Below, in pieces: positions 27,974 to 36,263 of a stretch of DNA of 64,000 bases (positions are counted from its first letter, which is position 1; every line of letters begins with the position of its first letter). A program made the position numbers and the translations under genes. The stretch is taken from the NCBI GenBank assembly GCA_963797835.1, contig CAWCRN010000030.1:186001-250000 (forward strand), read 5' to 3'. This DNA comes from JBDTSW01 sp963797835. GTDB taxonomy: Bacteria > Actinomycetota > Thermoleophilia > Solirubrobacterales > 70-9. The notes beneath the pieces are model-generated. The model was not told the origin of the DNA and did no database searches. It was given only the letters and a program-made list of their open reading frames with translations.

Positions 27974-28543
27974 ATGACGGAGTTGGAGCGCACCATCGAG
28001 GCGCTGCTGTTCCTGTCGCCCGGGCCGGTCTCGACCGCCGAGCTTGCCGAGGCCTGCGACGTCACGGAGGCCGAGGTCGACAGGGCGCTCGACGCCCTCG
28101 GCCCGGCGCTCGCCGAGGGCGAGCGAGGCGTGGTGCTGCGCAACGTCGCCGGCGGCCACACGCTCGCCGCCGACCCGATCGCCGAGGACGCCGCCAGGCG
28201 CCTGCTGGCCAAGCCGAGGACGCCGCCGCTGACCCAGGCCCAGGCCGAGACGCTCGCGATCGTCGCCTACCTCCAGCCCGTCTCGCGGCCCGAGGTGGCG
28301 CGGATCCGCGGCGTCAACTCCGAGTCGGCGACGCAGACGCTCGCCGAACGCGGCCTGATCGAGGAGTCCGGCCGCTCGCAGTTCGGCGCCGTCGTCTACC
28401 GCACCACGCCGCTGTTCGAGCGGCTCTTCGGGCTCGCCGGCCTCGACGAGCTGCCGGAGCCCTCGCGCTTCGACCCCACCCCCGAGGACGAACGCGAGCT
28501 GCGCGAGCGGCTGCTGAAGGCCGGGGAGCAGCGCGCCGAGTAG
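27974..28543 (+). CDS. scpB: segregation and condensation protein B
   Basis: Dimeric winged-helix partner of ScpA in the SMC condensin complex. 189 residues from ATG 27974 (TELERTIEALLFLSPGPVST). Motifs: VLRNVAGGHTLAADP, LTQAQAETLAIVAYLQPVSRPEVARIRGVNS, LIEESGRSQFGAVVYRTTPLF. An out-of-frame TGA overlaps its ATG, as in a normal ATGA-coupled pair, so the lack of an in-frame scpA stop may be an error. Confidence 0.93.
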   Translation: MTELERTIEALLFLSPGPVSTAELAEACDVTEAEVDRALDALGPALAEGERGVVLRNVAGGHTLAADPIAEDAARRLLAKPRTPPLTQAQAETLAIVAYLQPVSRPEVARIRGVNSESATQTLAERGLIEESGRSQFGAVVYRTTPLFERLFGLAGLDELPEPSRFDPTPEDERELRERLLKAGEQRAE

Positions 28544-28576
28544 CCGCGCAGCGGTCGCGGGCGCTAGCTTCGGCCG

Positions 28577-29276
28577 ATGCGCCTCGCCAAGTACCTCGCC
28601 CACTCGGGCGTCGCCTCGCGCCGGCGCTCGGAGGAGCTGGTCGCGGCGGGCCGGGTGAAGGTCGGCGGGGCCGTCGTCACCGACCCGGCCCGCGACGTCG
28701 ACGAGAGCTCCGGCGTGGAGGTCGACGGGCGCCCGGTCGCGCCGGAGGCACGGGAGGTGTGGGCGCTGAACAAGCCCAGGGGCGTGGTCTCGACGGCGCG
28801 CGAGCCGGGGCGGCGCCGGGCGGTCGACCGACCTGGTGGACAGCTCGCGGCGCCTCTACCCGGTCGGCCGCCTCGACGCCGATTCCACCGGCCTGATCCT
28901 GCTCACAAACGACGGGGAGCTGGCGGAGCGCCTGATGCACCCCCGCTACGAGGTGGTGCGGACCTACCGCGTGCGACTGCGCCGGCCGGTGACAGCCGAG
29001 CAGCTTCGGCGCCTGCGCCACAGGGTGGATCTCGACGACGGCCCGACGGCGCCGGCCAAGGTGCGCAAGGCGTCCGCGCGGGTGATCGAGATCACCATGC
29101 ACGAGGGGCGCAACCGGCAGGTCCGGCGCATGGCCGAGGCGGTGGGCAACCAGGTGGTCGACCTGGAGCGCATTCGGTTCGGGGCGCTCGCGTTGGGAGA
29201 GCTGAAGGAGGGCAGGTCCCGGCGGCTGCGTCCGGCCGAGATCCAGCGGCTCTGGGAGGATGCTCCCGATGGCTGA
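28577..29276 (+). CDS. rluB: 23S rRNA pseudouridine synthase, RluB/RsuA family (frame break near 28826)
   Basis: S4 domain at residues 1-60 (MRLAKYLAHSGVASRRRSEELVAAGRVKV), then the catalytic domain with LNKPRGVVST, the catalytic aspartate motif VGRLDADSTGLILLTNDGEL, RTYRVRL and the terminal EGRNRQVRRMAEAVGN. A +1 shift near 28826 precedes TDLVDSSRRLYPVGRLD. About 232 residues. Placement after scpA-scpB is the conserved arrangement in Gram-positive lineages. RluB versus RsuA specificity is inferred. Confidence 0.92.
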
Positions 29277-29646
29277 TGAGCAACGCCTGTGGGCCGTGCG
29301 CGGCGCGGTGAAGGTCGACTCCAACGACGTCGACGCGATCCTCGCCGCCACCGAGGAGCTGATGCGCGAGCTGATCAGCCGCAACGACCTCACGGCGGAG
29401 CGGATGGTGAGCTGTCTCTTCACCGCGACCGACGACCTGAACGCCGAGTTCCCCGCGGTCGCCGCCCGCCGGCTTGGCCTCGACGGCGTGCCGCTCCTGT
29501 GCACCCAGGAGCTGGATGTGCCCGGCGCGATGCGGGGAGTCGTCCGGGTGATGGCGCACTACTACGCGCCGCCCGACCACGAACCACAGCACACCTACCT
29601 GGGCGAGGCGCAGGACCTGCGCGCCGACCTCCACTCGGCGCAGTGA
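29269..29646 (+). CDS. aroH: chorismate mutase, AroH class
   Basis: Trimeric AroH-type enzyme converting chorismate to prephenate for Phe/Tyr. 125 residues from ATG 29269, preferred over ATG 29260 because GGGAGG at 29254 is nine bases upstream and the ATG overlaps the rluB stop. Motifs: RGAVKVDSNDVDAILAATEE, MVSCLFTATDDLNAEFPA, and PGAMRGVVRVMAHY with the conserved Arg and Tyr of the active site. First gene of an aromatic amino-acid cluster. Confidence 0.94.
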   Translation: MADEQRLWAVRGAVKVDSNDVDAILAATEELMRELISRNDLTAERMVSCLFTATDDLNAEFPAVAARRLGLDGVPLLCTQELDVPGAMRGVVRVMAHYYAPPDHEPQHTYLGEAQDLRADLHSAQ

Positions 29647-30161
29647 GCGAGGCGGGTCCGGTCGTGCGCCCCGCCGAGCCGGCGGACGCGCCGGCCATCG
29701 TGGCCCTCGTCGATCGCTGCTTCGACGAGTACCGGGAGATCGCGCCCGCCGGCTGGGAGCCGCCGAACCAATCCGGGGCGCTCGACCGGGTCGAGGCAAC
29801 GATCGCGCTCAGCAGGGCCGGCGGCGCCGTGGCGGAGAGCGACGGGGAGCATGCCGGCCAGGTGCTCTGGATTCCCGCGATGCGTGCGCGCAAGTACGAC
29901 AGCACCGATCCGCACACGGCCTACCTCTCGCAGCTCTTCGTCGCCCCGCGGTTCCGCGGTACCGGCCTCGCCCCCCGGCTGCTCTCCTGGGCCCTCGGGA
30001 CCGCCCGCGACCTGCGCTACCGCGAGATGCGCCTGCTCACCCCGCAGGGTCAGCGACGGGCGCGGGCCTTCTACGCGCGCGAGGGCTGGAGCGAGCTCGG
30101 CGATTGGGGAGTGCACCCCGAGCTGGATCTGCCGGTCGTGGAGTACGGGCGCCGGATCTGA
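29643..30161 (+). CDS. GNAT family N-acetyltransferase
   Basis: 172 residues from GTG 29643 overlapping the aroH stop (GTGA). Standard GNAT layout: VRPAEPADAPAIVALVDRCF, HTAYLSQLFVAPRFRGTGLA (strand 4 and the R/Q-x-x-G-x-G/A loop binding acetyl-CoA), LRLLTPQGQRRARAFYAREG. Substrate unknown; its place between aroH and hisC does not reveal one. Confidence 0.88.
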   Translation: MSEAGPVVRPAEPADAPAIVALVDRCFDEYREIAPAGWEPPNQSGALDRVEATIALSRAGGAVAESDGEHAGQVLWIPAMRARKYDSTDPHTAYLSQLFVAPRFRGTGLAPRLLSWALGTARDLRYREMRLLTPQGQRRARAFYAREGWSELGDWGVHPELDLPVVEYGRRI

Positions 30162-30188
30162 GGGCGAAGCGGGCAGAATGGGACGACC

Positions 30189-31335
30189 ATGACGATCACC
30201 TTCGCCGAGAAGCTCGCGACCATCCCCGGCTACCAGCCCGGGGTTCCCAAGGGCAAGGCGCCCGAGGCGATCGCCGACTCGAAGATCGCGCAGCTCGCCT
30301 CGAACGAGTCGCCCTTCCCGCCGCACCCGGCGGTGGTCGAGGCGATCGCGAAGACGGCGGCGGCGTCGAACCGCTACCCGGATCCGGACGCGACACTGCT
30401 GCGGCGGCGGATCTCCGAGCGCTTCGAGGTCGACTCACCGCAGATCGCGGTGGCGAACGGCTCGTGCGAGATCCTCCTCGCAGCCGCGCTCGCGCTGTGC
30501 GAGCCGGGGGCCGAGATCGTCTACGCGTGGCCGTCGTTCTCGATCTACCCGTACCTGGCACCGCTCTCGGGGGCGCGCGAGATCAGGGTCTCGGTGAACG
30601 ACCGCGCCGAGCACGACCTCGAGGCGATGCTCCAGGAGATCACCGCGGCGACCCAGATCGTGATCCTCTGCAATCCCAACAACCCGACCGCGACCCACGT
30701 CCCCGCCCAGCGCATCGGCGCGTTCCTCGAGCGGGTCCCGCCCCACGTCACGGTGATCCTCGACGAGGCCTACGCCGAGTTTCAGACGCACGACGACCCC
30801 GACGCCGGGGCCGACCTGCGGAGCGACTTCCCCAACCTCGTGGTCCTGCGGACCTTCTCGAAGGCCTACGGGCTGGCGGGCATGCGCGTCGGCTACGCGC
30901 TGTGCTCGCCCGCCTTCCGGGCAGCGGTGGACGCGGTACGCCAGCCGTTCAGCGTCAACGCCGTAGCCCAGGCTGCCGGCGCCGAGGCGATCCTCCACGC
31001 CGACGACGTCGCCAGGCGAGTCGAGTCGACGATCGTCGAACGGGTCACGGTGGAGGAGGGGATTCGCGAGCTGGGCCTGCGGACGCCCGACTCGCAGGCG
31101 AACTTCTCGTGGGTGCTGCTGGGCGACGCCGACGAGGCCGAGGTGGTCGAGCACCTCGCCCGGGAGGGCATCGTGGTGCGGCCCGGGCACGCCGCTCGGA
31201 GGCCCCGGCCACATCCGGGTGACCTACGGCACGCCGGACCAGAACCGGCGGTTCCTCGAGGTGCTCCGAGCCAGCCATGCGGTTGAGCCAGCCCCAATGG
31301 GCGGTCTGCACGAGGTAGTCGCTGGCGCCGGTTGA
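30189..31335 (+). CDS. hisC: HisC-family aminotransferase, probably aromatic amino acid (frame break near 31188)
   Basis: PLP fold-type I aminotransferase. QLASNESPFPPHPAVVEAI, NRYPDPDATLLRRRI, NGSCEILL, CNPNNPTATHV, DEAYAEF, and PLP lysine in RTFSKAYGLAGMRVGYALC. A +1 shift near 31188 precedes GGPGHIRVTYGT with the substrate Arg. About 381 residues. With aroH upstream and aroF/tyrA/aroA downstream, it likely transaminates phenylpyruvate and 4-hydroxyphenylpyruvate rather than, or as well as, histidinol phosphate (inference). Confidence 0.87.
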
Positions 31336-32008
31336 CGCAGGGGGAGGCCGAGCGCACCTCTACTGGGTCTACTCCGACCACCACCGAGGGCGACGAGGGA
31401 AGCTACGCGCTGAACCTCTGGAACAACAGCGGTTCGTCGCTGGTCGGGACCGCCACCGCCGCCTGCGCAAGAAACGCTGACCCCTTCTACCGCGCCGAGA
31501 ACGATGACCTGTTATCCGCCCCGGACACGCTGAGCCTTACAGCGACGTGCCCCGAGGCTCGGCAGGTGAGCGGCGGGGGCGTCGTTCATGAACCTCGAGG
31601 GCGCCGGCGAGGGGGTGATCTCGTCCTCGTATCCGGTCGACGACGGGGACGCCGGAAGGGTCCCGGACGACGGCTGGAAGGCGCGGGTGCGAAGCCGCGC
31701 CGGGATCGGCGGGTCGACCACGGCGTACGCGATCTGCACGGACCGCCCCGGGCTCACATATCGCGACAAGGCGTTCGAGCTCGCCGTGAGCGACACGAAC
31801 CAGCCGTCCCTCGGCTGCGGGGAGGGCCACTCCGCGATCAGCGCCGGAGTGAAGGTGCAGCGGGCCCGCGAACCTCGCGATCCTCAACCGCCTCGAGACC
31901 TACGACGGTGGGGACGACGACATCGCGCCCGACGACGGCGGCTGGGCGCACGTCGCGAACACGCTCGAGACGAGGCGGGCCACCGTCCACGCGATCTGCA
32001 AGCGATGA
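31332..32008 (+). CDS. repeat protein of unknown function, probably extracellular (frame breaks)
   Basis: Two homologous units: CPEARQVSGGGV... with DGWKARVRSRAGIGGSTTAY ending AICTD, and CGEGHSAISAGVKV... with DGGWAHVANTLETRRATVHA ending AICKR. Each has a start and end cysteine about 75 residues apart and a central acidic DDGD/DGGDDD segment. Frame passes 3 to 1 near 31575 and 1 to 2 near 31870. The first 40 residues (SYALNLWNNSGSSLV) look like the tail of a further unit, but no signal peptide is visible, so the true start may be lost. TTG 31332 overlaps hisC. Confidence 0.5.
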
Positions 32009-32127
32009 GAGAGACCGCCGCTACAGCACTCGGGGTCCTCGGGCTGAGCGGCGCGCTGGCGACAGCGGCGCTGGGGTTCCGCGCTGGCGGCGGTCGTACT
32101 GGCCGATGGCCTGAGGCCCTTGCCTAA
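32005..32127 (+). CDS. possible 40-residue hydrophobic peptide
   Basis: ATG overlaps the preceding stop (ATGA). The peptide begins RETAATALGVLGLSGALATA, a plausible single membrane helix, then a basic end. No homologue recognised; length and composition could arise by chance in such GC-rich DNA. Its stop lies inside the aroF promoter region. Confidence 0.2.
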   Translation: MRETAATALGVLGLSGALATAALGFRAGGGRTGRWPEALA

Positions 32128-32148
32128 TCGGGGCTTCCGTGCTAAAAA
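32120..32148 (+). promoter_or_regulatory. promoter for the aroF leader transcript
   Basis: TTGCCT (32120-32125), 17-bp spacer, TAAAAA (32143-32148). Initiation would fall about 32155, only a few bases before the leader-peptide ATG at 32158, implying a leaderless or nearly leaderless message for the peptide. Confidence 0.6.
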
Positions 32149-32157
32149 GCTCGCTCG

Positions 32158-32250
32158 ATGCGGCGACTTCGCACGATCCAGACCGACCTCGGCGCCTCCG
32201 GCGCCCCGGTTCGTGCGCGCCTCTATTCCTGGTACTGGCGATTTAGCTAG
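32158..32250 (+). CDS. aromatic leader peptide upstream of DAHP synthase
   Basis: A 30-codon reading frame, too short for most gene finders, ending RLYSWYWRFS before TAG. Five of its last eight residues are aromatic (Tyr23, Trp25, Tyr26, Trp27, Phe29), covering all three aromatic end products of the pathway the downstream gene feeds. It starts just behind a promoter and is followed immediately by a strong stem at its stop codon. This is the architecture of ribosome-mediated attenuation leaders such as trpL or pheL; the mechanism here is inferred, not shown. Confidence 0.75.
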   Translation: MRRLRTIQTDLGASGAPVRARLYSWYWRFS

Positions 32251-32325
32251 GCGTTCGGCCTGGCGGGACGCGACCCGCCCAGATGCAGAGGATTCGCAAG
32301 CCGAACGCCGTAGCGGCCCCCTACG
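32250..32325 (+). promoter_or_regulatory. attenuator-like RNA structure between leader peptide and aroF
   Basis: A 10-bp perfect stem pairs 32250-32259 (GGCGTTCGGC) with 32300-32309. Inside its loop GGCGGG (32262-32267) pairs with CCCGCC (32274-32279). A further small hairpin uses CGTAG (32309-32313) and CTACG (32321-32325), touching the end of the first stem. A ribosome stopped at the leader TAG would cover the left arm; one stalled on the Trp/Tyr codons would leave it free. No U-run is visible, so a Rho-linked or translational mechanism is possible. Confidence 0.6.
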
Positions 32326-32392
32326 CGGCCACCCACACGCCTGATCCACTCCCGTACCAGGACCGAAGAAAGAACCGAAAGGCCTACCAACC

Positions 32393-33419
32393 ATGATGAT
32401 CGTGATGAAGGAGGGCGCGACCACGGACCAGGTCGACGCCGTCGTAAAACGAGTCGAGTCGGTCGGGTGCTCCGCGCACGTCTCGCGTGGGGAGCTCTTG
32501 ACCGTGATCGGCGCGATCGGGGACCGCGACCGCGTCGCGGGCCTGGGGCTCGAGGGCGCTCCCGGGGTCGACCACCTGGTGCCGATCCTGAAGCCGTACA
32601 AGCTGGCGTCGGCGCAGTTCCGCAAGGGCGAGCGTTCGGTGATCGAGATCGACGGGCCGCAAACTAGGCGGCGAGCACTTCGCGCTCATCGCCGGCCCGT
32701 GCACCGTCGAGAGCCGTGAACAGACGCTCGAGGTCGCCCGCTGTGTCGCCGAGAACGGCGCCACCATGCTGCGCGGGGGCGCCTACAAGCCGCGCACCTC
32801 GCCGTACTCGTTCCAGGGGCTTGGCGCCGAGGGCCTCCGGCTGCTTCAGGAGGCCAAGGACGAGACCGGCCTCCCGATCGTCACCGAGGTGATGGACGCC
32901 CGCGACATCGACGACGTCGCGGAGGTCGCCGACGTGATCCAGATCGGCGCCCGCAACATGCAGAACTACCCCCTGCTCACCGAGGCCGGACGCAGCGGCA
33001 TCCCGGTGCTCCTGAAGCGCGGCCTGGCCGCGACGCTCGACGAGCTCCTCATGGCGGCCGAGTACGTGCTCAAGGAGGGGAACCCGAACGTGATGCTCTG
33101 CGAGCGCGGGATCCGCACCTTCGAGACGGCCTACCGGTTCACGCTCGACCTCCTCGCCGTGCCGGCGTTGAAGGAGCTGACCCATCTGCCGGTCGTGATC
33201 GACCCGAGCCATGCGGCCGGTCGGCGCGACTGGGTTGCGCCGATGTCGCTGGCGGCCGCGGCGGCTGGCGCCGACGGGATCATCGTCGAGGTTCACAACG
33301 AGCCCGACGAGGCCATCTGCGACGGGCCCCAGGCGATCGCCACCGGGCGGTTCGCCGAGTACGCCGAGCAGCTCCTGCGCGTGGTGGAGGTCGCCGGCAA
33401 GGAAGTCTCGACCGTCTAG
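32393..33419 (+). CDS. aroF: 3-deoxy-D-arabino-heptulosonate 7-phosphate synthase, type I-beta with N-terminal regulatory domain (frame break near 32660)
   Basis: First committed step of the shikimate pathway (PEP plus erythrose 4-phosphate). Residues 1-70 form the ferredoxin-like domain (IVMKEGATTDQVDAVVKRVE), as in Thermotoga-type enzymes, where it gives feedback inhibition. The barrel follows: FALIAGPCTVES, GATMLRGGAYKPRTSPYSFQ, VIQIGARNMQNYPLL, PVLLKRGLAATLDE, HLPVVIDPSHAAGRRDWV. A +1 shift near 32660 separates the domains. About 341 residues. SD GAAAGG at 32377. Preceded by an attenuator-like leader. Confidence 0.94.
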
Positions 33420-33458
33420 GACGGCGAGCCTCCGGGCTGCCCCGACTAGGCTGACGCC

Positions 33459-34553
33459 GTGCGAATAGCTGTCCTCGGCGTTGGCCTGATCGGCGGCTCG
33501 GTCGGCCTTGCCGCGCGGCGCCGGCTGGGCGCCGAGGTGGCGGGGTTCGACGCCGAGCCCGCCAACCTCGAGCGCGCGCTCGAGCTGGGCGCCCTCGACC
33601 GCGCCGCCGACTCGGTCGCTCAGGCAGTGGCTGCGGCCGAGGTGGTGTTCTGCGCGGCGCCGGTCGCGGCCTTGCCGGGGTTGGTGGAGGAGGCGGTGAG
33701 GGTGAGTGATGCCGAGGCCGTGGTCACCGACGTGGGGTCGACGAAGCGGGCGTTGCTCGTGAGCCTCTCCGACGGGCCGGCACGGGAGCGCTTCATCGGC
33801 GGGCATCCGTTGGCCGGTGCCGAGACCTCCGGGGTCGAGAACGCCCGGGCCGACCTCTTCGAGGGCGCGCGCTGGTATCTGACGCCCACCGACCGGTCGG
33901 GCGGCCTCCACTACGACAAGCTTCAGCGGACGATCGCCGACCTCGGCGCGCGCCCACAGGCGATCGACGCCGAGTCGCACGACCGGCTGATGGCGACGGT
34001 CAGCCACCTGCCGCACGTGATCGCCAACGTGTTGGTGCAGGAGGCGGCGGCCGCTCTCGCCGAGGAGTCCGAGCACCTGCCCGAGGTCGGGCCGAGCTTC
34101 CGCGACACGACACGGGTGGCGGGCGCCAACCCCGCCATCTGGGAGGACATCTACGCCGCCAACTCCGCCGCGGTCGCCGACGCCATCGAGGCCATCGCGG
34201 CCCGCCTCGCCGAGGCCGGGCGGATGATCCGCTCACGCGAGCGCGGTGAGGTGGGGGAGTGGCACCGAGCCGCGCGCGACGACCGCAGGCGCCTGTTGGA
34301 GGCGGAGATGGAGGGCGGCGAGCTTCACGAGCTGCGGGTGGCGGTGGAGAACCGCCCCGGGACGGTGGCCGAGATCGCGCTCGCGCTCGGGCGCGCCCGC
34401 GTCAACATCGAGGACATGGCCCTGTACCCCGCCGCCGACATGCGCACGGGCGGGATCACGCTCTGGGTCGCGGGCGCCGATGAGGCCGAGCGCGCTGCCG
34501 GGATCGTCCGCGGGCTGGGCCACACCGCCTCGGTCGCCGGCGGCGAGGAGTAG
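33459..34553 (+). CDS. tyrA: prephenate dehydrogenase with C-terminal ACT domain
   Basis: Converts prephenate to 4-hydroxyphenylpyruvate with NAD. 364 residues from GTG 33459, intact. NAD loop AVLGVGLIGGSVGLA, VVTDVGSTK, GGHPLAGAETSG, ATVSHLPHVIAN, and SFRDTTRVAGANPAIWEDI. Residues from about 290 form an ACT domain (ELRVAVENRPGTVAEIALAL), the usual site for tyrosine feedback. Followed by aroA three bases later. Confidence 0.95.
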   Translation: MRIAVLGVGLIGGSVGLAARRRLGAEVAGFDAEPANLERALELGALDRAADSVAQAVAAAEVVFCAAPVAALPGLVEEAVRVSDAEAVVTDVGSTKRALLVSLSDGPARERFIGGHPLAGAETSGVENARADLFEGARWYLTPTDRSGGLHYDKLQRTIADLGARPQAIDAESHDRLMATVSHLPHVIANVLVQEAAAALAEESEHLPEVGPSFRDTTRVAGANPAIWEDIYAANSAAVADAIEAIAARLAEAGRMIRSRERGEVGEWHRAARDDRRRLLEAEMEGGELHELRVAVENRPGTVAEIALALGRARVNIEDMALYPAADMRTGGITLWVAGADEAERAAGIVRGLGHTASVAGGEE

Positions 34554-34556
34554 GAC

Positions 34557-35907
34557 ATGACCACCGCCCGCTTCGACCCCGCGGGGCCGCTGCATGGCTC
34601 CCTCCGCCCGCCCTCCGACAAGTCGATCTCGCACCGCGCGGCCATCCTGGCCGCGATGGGGGAGGGGGAGGCCGTCGTTCGCGGTTACCTCGACGCCGCC
34701 GACACCCGATCGACGCTCGCCGCGATCGCGATTCTCGGAGCGACTGGTGAGTTGAGCCCGCATAGCGGGCCAAAGTCACCAATCGCTGATGGCGAGCTCA
34801 GGATTCGGGGTGTGGGGCTGCGTGGGGCGCGCTCGGCGGCGATCGACGTCGGTAACGCGGGGACGCTGCTGCGGCTGCTGCCGGGGTGGCTCGCAGGCCA
34901 GCCTGAGGGCGAGTGGACCCTCGACGGCGACGAATCTATCCGGAGGCGCCCCGTCGACCGCGTGGTTCAACCCCTCAGTGACATGGGAGCCGCGATCACC
35001 GCCGCGGACGACCGCGTCCCGCCGCTGACGGTCCGCGGTGCTCCTCTCCACGGCATCACCTACCGCCTTCCGGTCGCGAGCGCCCAGATCAAGTCCTGCG
35101 TGCTGCTCGCCGGCCTCCTCGCCGAGGGCGAGACGACCGTGATCGAGCCCAGGCCGACACGCGACCACACCGAGCGCATGCTCCGCGCGGCTGGCGCGAA
35201 GGTCGACGTGGAGCCCGCCGGAACTCCGGTCGCGATCCGCGGCGAGCTCCCGGGCAACAGGGTTACCGTCCGGCCGGCGGAGCGCCTCGACGTTGGCGCT
35301 CTGACCATTCCCGCCGACTTCTCCTCGGCCGCGTTCCTGCTCACCGCCGGCGGTGCTGATCGCGGGCAGCGAGGTCACCGTGACCGGGACGGGCCTCAAC
35401 CCGACGCGCGTCGGCCTCCTTGGGATCCTGAACCGGATGGGGGCCGCGATCGAGGTGACCGAGGAGATCCCCGTCGGCGGCGAGCCGCGTGGCAGCGTCC
35501 TGGCCCGCCATGGGCCGCCCCTCGAGGGTGTCCGGGTGGGCGCGGGCGAGGTCCCGCTCGCGATCGACGAGCTGCCCCTGGTCGCGCTCCTGGGGTGCTT
35601 CGCCGAGGGCGAGACCCACCTCTCGGGCGCGGAGGAGCTTCGCCACAAGGAGTCCGATCGCATCGCCACGGTCGTCGAGGGCCTCCGGGGCCTGGGCGCC
35701 GAGATCGAGGCGACCGACGACGGATTCGTCGTCACGGGAACGGGCGGCCTCCGGGGTGGCACGATCGACTCCCATGGTGACCATCGCCTGGCGATGCTGG
35801 GCGCCATCGCGGGCCTCGCCTCCCAGCAGGGCGTGGAGGTCCAGGGCTTCGAGGCCGCGGGGGTGAGCTACCCGGGCTTCGAGACCGACCTGCGAGGCCT
35901 GCTCTAG
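34557..35907 (+). CDS. aroA: EPSP synthase (3-phosphoshikimate 1-carboxyvinyltransferase); frame break near 35351 and internal palindromic insert
   Basis: Sixth shikimate step. Motifs: LRPPSDKSISHRAAILAAMG, NAGTLLRLLPGWLAG, GDESIRRRPVDRVVQPLSDMGA, VASAQIKSCVLLAGL, PADFSSAAFLL, RHKESDRIATV and DSHGDHRLAMLGAIAG. The frame moves +1 near 35351; corrected length about 449. Between LGAT and DGELRIRG sits GELSPHSGPKSPIA, longer than the usual short turn there; it is encoded by a 37-nt palindrome that recurs at 4137. Since active-site motifs are intact, the insert is probably tolerated on a surface loop. Confidence 0.94.
34745..34781 (+). repeat. 37-nt palindromic repeat element, copy 2, in frame inside aroA
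   Basis: Arms TGGTGA/TCACCA and GCCCGC/GCGGGC around an ATA loop. It matches the reverse complement of 4137-4173 at 32 of 37 positions, with paired changes in the outer stem. Read in the aroA frame it gives about 13 extra codons without a stop. Confidence 0.7.
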
Positions 35908-36242
35908 CCGGTGCGGTTGCTCGGGTGGCCTTCGCCGGGCCACGGTGAGAGGACCAGCAGGATGCGCGAGTCCTCGGAGGCGCTCACCTCGTGGCGCTCG
36001 GCGGGGGCGAAGACCGCGAGGAAGCCGGGCCCGCCCTCGGCCGACTCCCCGTCGGGCAGGTCGATACGCACCTTGCCCGCGATCACCAGGACCCAGGCGC
36101 GCTCGTGGACCTGGTGCTCTTGCAGTTGCTCCCCGGCGGACAGGTTGATGACGATGGCCCGCCCCTCGTCCTCGGAGTCGAGGACAACCGGCTGACGGGG
36201 TTCGACGGCGATGGTTGAGAGGTCCCAGCTGCGCATGGCCAC
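35904..36242 (-). CDS. small cupin-domain protein
   Basis: 112 residues from GTG 36242 (ATG 36236 is two codons in). Single cupin barrel: INLSAGEQLQEHQVHERAWV matches the first cupin motif with histidines and glutamate likely binding a metal, and GFLAVFAPAERHEV the second. Stand-alone cupins of this size often bind metals or small ligands; no substrate can be named. Encoded opposite to its neighbours between aroA and cmk, ending 4 bp inside aroA. Confidence 0.85.
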   Translation of the reverse strand: MAMRSWDLSTIAVEPRQPVVLDSEDEGRAIVINLSAGEQLQEHQVHERAWVLVIAGKVRIDLPDGESAEGGPGFLAVFAPAERHEVSASEDSRILLVLSPWPGEGHPSNRTG

Positions 36243-36263
36243 AACTCTATCCTCAGCGCCGCC

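Noticed and set aside
27974..28543. Definite ScpA-ScpB fusion protein
   Set aside because: Kept only as a possibility; the out-of-frame ATGA overlap and local error rate make a lost stop equally likely.
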